DNA of 64,000 nt, from positions 63,951,965-64,015,964 of the forward strand of contig OX419758.1 of NCBI GenBank assembly GCA_948567375.1, written 5' to 3'. Both the position numbers and the translations under genes were made by a program. This document shows positions 58,741 through 64,000 of this stretch, piece by piece; positions within the stretch are counted from its first letter, which is position 1, and each line of letters opens with the position of its first letter. Below the pieces are notes generated by a model that saw only the letters and a list, made by a program, of their open reading frames with translations, ran no database searches and had not been told where the DNA came from. The DNA is from Lunularia cruciata (Eukaryota > Streptophyta > Marchantiopsida > Lunulariales > Lunulariaceae).

Positions 58741-59350
58741 ACTTCATGTTAATTGTAATCTTTTGAGGATAAGAGAAACCTTAAGAGAAATTCAGGAGAA
58801 GAAATACAAAGCTTCACACTCAATACTCCGATCTCCCAAAGGAGCACCTTGTCTTTATTATATAGCAAAGAGGGTTTCTTCAAAAGAAGCTCCACCCTTG
58901 GATCAGATACTTGGATTGGTGAGTTGACAACAAGCTCTACTCTTAGATTAGTAACATGCATGGGTGACATGTCAGTTTTGGTCCTATTTGGTTGGTCAAA
59001 CAAACATTGACCAGAAGGAATCTTTAGGGAATTTTCTTGTAAGGATCTAAGAATTGCATGGGTGAGGTACCATTAGGAAGCTCTCGATGAGACAAAGAGA
59101 GAGAGAGAGAGAGGTAAGGCCAACCTTTTTTGCTTTCATGAGAGATTTGACACATTTTCAAGGCCTAATTCATCTGTTTAGACCTCCAAAATTGGCTTTG
59201 GAGTTTTTACACTAATTTGAGTCCTATCCTATTAGTAAAAGTAATCTTTTGGTGACACCACTACCATATTATACCTAGCCCATCATACCTAACATCCTTC
59301 CATATACCAAGCCAATTTTCACCTCTAGATAATATGTTTAGCTCTTGGTA
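58741..59350 (-). repeat. Dispersed repeat R3, inverted copy
   Basis: Reverse complement of the 54,930-55,505 region, including a TATATAATAAAGA-type box, GGTGCTCCTTTGGG and one 156-bp unit near 59,210-59,350. Interrupted by an (AG)n run. Confidence 0.75.
59095..59113 (+). repeat. (AG)n microsatellite
   Basis: About nine AG units inside the inverted R3 copy; absent from the 54.6-kb copy. Confidence 0.9.
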
Positions 59351-60533
59351 TTACATAATTTTACCTACTGATCTTATCCCAAGCACAATTAAGAAGTGGT
59401 TGTGCAACCACGGCCAACCACAACTACTCCTTGTTGTCTACTTAACAAGTAATATACTCTTGCAATCATTGGCTACAAAATTACTCCTAAGTCAAAAGTA
59501 TTCATGGCCAAAGATATACATTGGGATGAAGGTAGAAATCAAGGCCAAGGATGTGTTCTATACTTTAACTAAATTTCTGCCTATTTCTCTTGAGCTAACA
59601 ATTATCTTCTTCCTAAAATCTACTATGAAGAGCTACCTTTGCCTTTTCAAATCTTAATCAACAGTTCCACTTGTTCTTGATACCCCATGATTTCTAACGT
59701 TAGCACTTTTGTGGCATCTTCAAATTTGTTTGAAGTGTGTTCCATTAATATGTTTGCTAATTGATACAATTGCTTGGCTGAGTAGGTCTTCATGGTCATG
59801 GCATGCACTTGGGATCAAGAAATCCAAACTTTCAACTTATCTAGGGAGACTTCTACTACCTCTTTCACAATCTCTACTAGATGGTCCCATGCCATCTCCA
59901 TTTTTTGCTAAAGTAGTGGTCTTTTCCATATTGAACTGGTTCCTTTAACTCAACCATAATTTCTTCCCAAATGCATACCTTCTCCTTCTCACATTTGTCC
60001 TCCTCTTGCAAGGTCTTTGTAAATTTCTTTACTTGCATGTTAGCTACTTGCAGCTCTTGTTGATGGCAAACTTCTATTGCAAAGAAGGACACCCTTACTT
60101 TCTCTACTTCTTCTTTAAGCACATCAATATCTTCCTATTCTGCTTTTATTTGTTCTTCTAGCTTGAGTCATTGATGTGTTTCTTCCTCTTGTAAGTCAAA
60201 TGTGTTCTTCCTTAAGGTTGGTTCCTCCTCAATCTCCTTCTTCAAAGCTTTACTTTCTTCTCTAAGTTTGGCCGCCTCCTATGCCAAGTCGTTACTTTGT
60301 TTCCCTGTCTCCAAATGATGAGCACAAACTTCTTGCAATTCTTTCCTTGCTTTCATCTTTTCTTTGGATACTCCTTGCACAAGTTGGTGTAGATGTTGGA
60401 TGAAGGTCATAAATTTGATGACCCTCCTACTAGACTTTGCATAGATGGAGAGAAAGTTGTTCCATTAATTTGAGAACCGGGCCTACTTTGTACATTATCA
60501 GCTAGGAAAGTGGCACTACTATAATATGCCTAA
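59351..60533 (-). other. Decayed coiled-coil coding region
   Basis: The minus strand from about 60,480 to 59,700 encodes Glu/Lys/Leu-rich helix-like pieces in disrupted frames. The longest open piece is 60,122-59,877 (81 residues, LKEEVEKVRVSFFAIE). It resembles the insert at 516-3,095 in composition and both lie beside R3 repeats and Ty3 debris, so they may be relics of one element. No enzymatic domain recognised. Confidence 0.4.
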
Positions 60534-62090
60534 TGTAACAATATGGACTTTATAGATAAATTACTCAATACTAACAAAGTAGCAAATAGACCAAATTAGC
60601 CACAAATTATAAGAATATTCTAGAAGCATCTAAGAAGCTACTTGGTACCTTCCGAGCATTGGATAATGTGTGCCAAGTGGTGATTTCTAAGTAGAAGCTT
60701 CTTGGGAAGCTTCCCAACTAGCTTAGATTGCATGCCAATAGGTGACATTTAGAAAGAAGCTTCTTGGGAAGCTTCACGGCTAGCTTAGCTTACACGCCAA
60801 GTAGATAGATTCTTGAGAAGCTTCTTTATAAGCTTAGCTTGCACTCTAAGAATACAACTTTTAGGAAGCTTCTCAAGAGCTTTGTATGTTCTCTATAGAT
60901 ACCAAAACCCAAGCTTATGCTAGGCATTCAGAGTTTCTCTCATTTAAGAGTCCCATGTGATCTTCCATTCTCTTAATTCTCTCCTCAATTTTTTACATTG
61001 GTATCATAGCATGAATGGGATAGATGGAACTTACGGACCACCAAATCCATTTCCCCAAACCATTGGGATCTTCATGTCCATGTATTATCCAAATATCATT
61101 TCTTACATTTCATCATCTCACGCTTTGGGTAGAATTTTCTAAATGCAATCACTTTGTTTGATACTTCCAGTTGTAATAGAGAATGGTGGACACGTTGCAT
61201 CTACATGTTAACTTAGATAATTATAGATAGTTTAAAAAGGTAGTAGCCATGGCGGTAATGTCCAAAGTTATCATTATTATGTCACAAAAAATGAAGCACC
61301 TTACTTGATTGTTGGAAGAAAGAGACTATCAATGACAAGAGCATGTGTAAAGAACACCATTTCAAGACGAAGAAGAGAAAATCTTATTCCGAAGCCCAAG
61401 GTATTTGAAGGCAAGGATCTCTTGAGTGCAATGGAGAACCTTGTTATTTTGAAGCTATTAATCTTCAAGACAAACGGAGATAGATTCTCTTGACTTCAAG
61501 CCAATTGGATGGAATGGCAAAATTATGGTGGCAATTACAAGTGGAGCAAGCTAAATGGCAGTTTTTTGCACCATTCTTGACATGAGAAGAATTCAAGAGC
61601 ATAATAATTGGGAGATTCCAAGCTTCAAATGTTGCATGAGCTACATGAGATAGATTGGTAGAATTGAAGCATATTGATTTCATGAGAAGCAACATCACTC
61701 AATTCCAAAACACCATAATGCAAATTCCAGATATATTAGAAGGTGAAGCTTTGGATCAATTTGTGAGGAGCTTGAAGTCACACACCAAATTGGAAGTGAC
61801 CATGTAGGAGCTAAAACACTTGGAGGAAGCCATACAATTGGCTAAGCACTTTGATTCCTTGGTTACAACAACTTGGTCTTGACCTTGACCTTCAATAAAG
61901 CTTGCCAACACATTATATACAGGTGGAAGAGCCATCACCAATGGAGATTGATGCCATCCAATGGGAACCACTTGGCACTATAGATAGAGAAAGATTGTGA
62001 CAAAATGTTGTTTGCTTTTATTGTTGCCAAATTGGACATTGTGTTGCTGAATGTCCATTCAAGAATGGCAACCTTGACAAATTGCCCTAA
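60534..62090 (+). mobile_element. Broken Ty3 element: 5' LTR and gag region
   Basis: The LTR at 60,534-60,997 (long subfamily, TGTAACAATATGG to TTTTACA) is followed by a primer-site-like TTGGTATCATAGC and by gag-related sequence to about 62,090, ending at a degraded zinc-knuckle region. It is broken in many places and much older than the 44.7-kb element; pol is absent. Confidence 0.88.
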
Positions 62091-62349
62091 TTCAACTCAT
62101 CTACATCATAGTTCACCATGCTAGGTGAATAAACATAAAATCATACTTATGTAACATTAGAGCACATCATGCAAGCTTCCTTGAAAGCTTATTGGACTCC
62201 ATCAACCACTTTAGTGGTTAATGATCAATGATGAGAGTGAAGGAGTTACTAAATACGTAATATTGGAAATGTGCTAATGGTCAAACTATTGTCAAGCACT
62301 CTCTCTCATATGAACTATACTTAATCCCCATTGAATTGTTGTAGTGACT
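62091..62349. other. Junction DNA between two fossils
   Basis: No feature recognised. Confidence 0.4.
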
Positions 62350-63330
62350 AGCATAGACCCCCATAAACTCCTTCCTCTCATCATCATGTTGGGTAAGCCT
62401 ACTCCAAACTTCAATTAGTATGAACTTGGAATGGTGGTCCTCTACTGTCTTGATAATAGAGGCAAATGTTAAACCTCTCCTTGAACTCTATAAAAGCTCT
62501 CTCTCGCTTATCTCTCCCACACTACTCATGAGTAAGATTGGTCAACTAAGGCGTTGGTAATGGCACTAAATTCTCAATCCCAAGGAATGCTTGCACTTTG
62601 CTCACATCCATGGGCCTAAGAATACTTTGCGATAGCCTCCACCTTTGTCTACTAAACACCTAGGCCACTAGGGTAGAGAGTGTGATCCAAATACTCAACT
62701 TGCTTGTGGAAGTATCTATTTAATTATCTAAGATGTAATTTGAGTATATGAGATCTCAATCTCTCAAACACCTCCAACAAATATTTTTCATGCTCCTCCA
62801 CAATAGTACTATAGACTAAAAAGCATTAATACAATACCAAGTAAAATCCAATCTTGCTAGGATCTTATCCATAACCCCTTGGAACTTGGTAAGAGCATTC
62901 TTTAATCCAAATAGTAAGAACTCCCATTGATAAATACATCCTTGCTATGAGGGTCAATAGCCCAAAATATTATATTGGACTTGTATTCTTCCTTGATTGG
63001 CAATTGATGATATCTTACTCAAAGATCCAAAGTAATGAAGACCTTTGCATACCCAATTGGATCAAAGATCTCTTCTAGTGTAGGCATAACATACCAATTA
63101 GCCCTAGTTTATTGGTTGATAGGATAATTATCTCTACACATCTGCCTATCTATGTAGTTGCCATGCATATCTTTCTTGGTTGACATCATTGTAGTTCAAG
63201 CATACTCTCCATGTGAAATCTCTCCCAAACCAACATCAATAAAGTCTCTACTCTAGCTTTGTATGCTCTTTCCATGTCATTATATTTGTAGGGATGTCAA
63301 AAAACTGGTGTATCACTAGTAAGCTCAATC
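62350..63330 (-). mobile_element. Heavily broken antisense Ty3/gypsy pol fragment, different lineage
   Basis: On the minus strand, traces of gypsy reverse transcriptase are visible in the right order, such as YHQLPIKEE near 63,000 and a PFGLxNA-like stretch near 62,920. Wording around these motifs differs from the 44.7-kb element, which has [11 protein letters not shown], so this is another gypsy lineage. It is broken in many places; ends are not defined. Confidence 0.65.
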
Positions 63331-63649
63331 CAAATATAAGGTCTTTTTAGAGCACCCAAATCCTTCATATTGAAAGCAAAACAACTTGTGTAGCTCTTCA
63401 AGAATCTCCAAACTCTCCATCTTTCCTCTCTTGTAGGCTTGGGTCCAATGTTTGGCTCCGAAGTATCCTTTATAATTGATGTAAGAGTGGAAAATGCACT
63501 GATTGGCTACTACATTAGGACCTTGGGAGTAGTAATGTTATGGCTCCAACCACTAGAGTCCCCAACCTCAGAGCAAAGAACTCCCTTGGCTTTGGCTGCA
63601 AGCTCCACACATACTCTAGTTGCATCCCAAGTAGACCAACGGTGTAACA
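63331..63649. other. Flank of the Ty3 fossils
   Basis: Two overlapping short frames on opposite strands (63,439-63,654 and 63,510-63,692); nothing recognised. It may continue the antisense fossil. Confidence 0.35.
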
Positions 63650-64000
63650 TGTAACAATATGGAGTTACCAATGAGTTAGTCAAGGCTAACAAAGTAGAAA
63701 ATAGGCTAAATTAGCCTAAAATATTCTAGAAGTATCTAGGAAGCTACTTGGTACTTTTTAAGTATTGAGTAATGTGCATGCCAAGTGGTGACTTCTAGGA
63801 GGAAATTTCTTGGGAAGCTTCCCGGCTAACTTAGCTTACACCCCAAGTAGGTAGCTTCTAGAAGGAAGCTTCTTGGAAATTTCTAATTAGTTTTAGCTTG
63901 CATGTTAAGTAGACAACTTCTAGAAGGAAGTTTCTTTAGAAGCTTCTCGGTTAACTTCACTTGCACTCCAAGAAGATGGTTTAGGAAGCTTCTTGAGAAG
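63650..64000 (+). repeat. Ty3 LTR, cut by the window end
   Basis: Starts TGTAACAATATGGAG at 63,650 and follows the long LTR subfamily (TTGGTACTTT, GCATGCCAAGTGGTGA). Whether it is solo or begins another element cannot be seen here. Confidence 0.88.

Overview
The window is nuclear DNA from a land plant, most likely a bryophyte and probably a liverwort. The main clue is one intron-containing resistance-type gene at 23,375-28,612 that joins an alpha/beta-hydrolase, an NB-ARC ATPase and leucine-rich repeats. That class (hydrolase-NBS-LRR, HNL) was described from liverworts. Chromodomain Ty3 elements with a tRNA-Met primer site, GT-AG introns and long AT-rich intergenic DNA also fit a plant. No rRNA gene, intact tRNA gene, CRISPR array or bacterial operon was seen.

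Layout. 1-6,345 is repeat debris: a broken chromodomain Ty3 fossil split by a 2.6-kb insert with coiled-coil coding potential, then unassigned repeats. 6,346-42,147 is mostly low-copy DNA. It carries many short-range duplications, a clean 509-bp hAT-type non-autonomous transposon (19,343-19,851), the HNL gene, an AT-rich island (29.8-31.5 kb), a broken 2-oxoglutarate dioxygenase gene (minus strand, 35.56-36.64 kb), a second broken copy of the 3' end of the HNL locus (36.85-38.24 kb) and a set of unrecognised coding-like exons (minus strand, 40.3-41.4 kb). 42,148-64,000 is again repeat-rich.

The right-hand repeat block can be read as layers. A minus-strand LINE with an N-terminal C2H2 zinc finger, a reverse transcriptase and a probable C-terminal restriction-like endonuclease (R2-like architecture) spans 42,701-52,704. 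It was hit by a 685-bp repeat (43,467-44,151) and by a Ty3 LTR now left as a solo LTR (ends 44,360 and 50,416, target duplication ATCAA). Inside that solo LTR sits a younger, whole-looking chromodomain Ty3 element (44,660-50,299, target duplication CTATC). A second, 5'-truncated LINE copy at 55,807-57,840 preserves the empty target site of the solo LTR. Short fragments of the LINE tail, marked by GCGACCGCGTAG, are scattered over the window.

The HNL gene is the only host gene that looks largely usable. The hydrolase module lies in the early exons, NB-ARC in one exon and the LRR in the last exon, and every inferred intron is in phase 0. The LRR is a 144-bp tandem array (about ten 48-residue double repeats) whose variation is concentrated at the beta-strand positions. 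All gene models come from reading the sequence by eye; no database search was possible.
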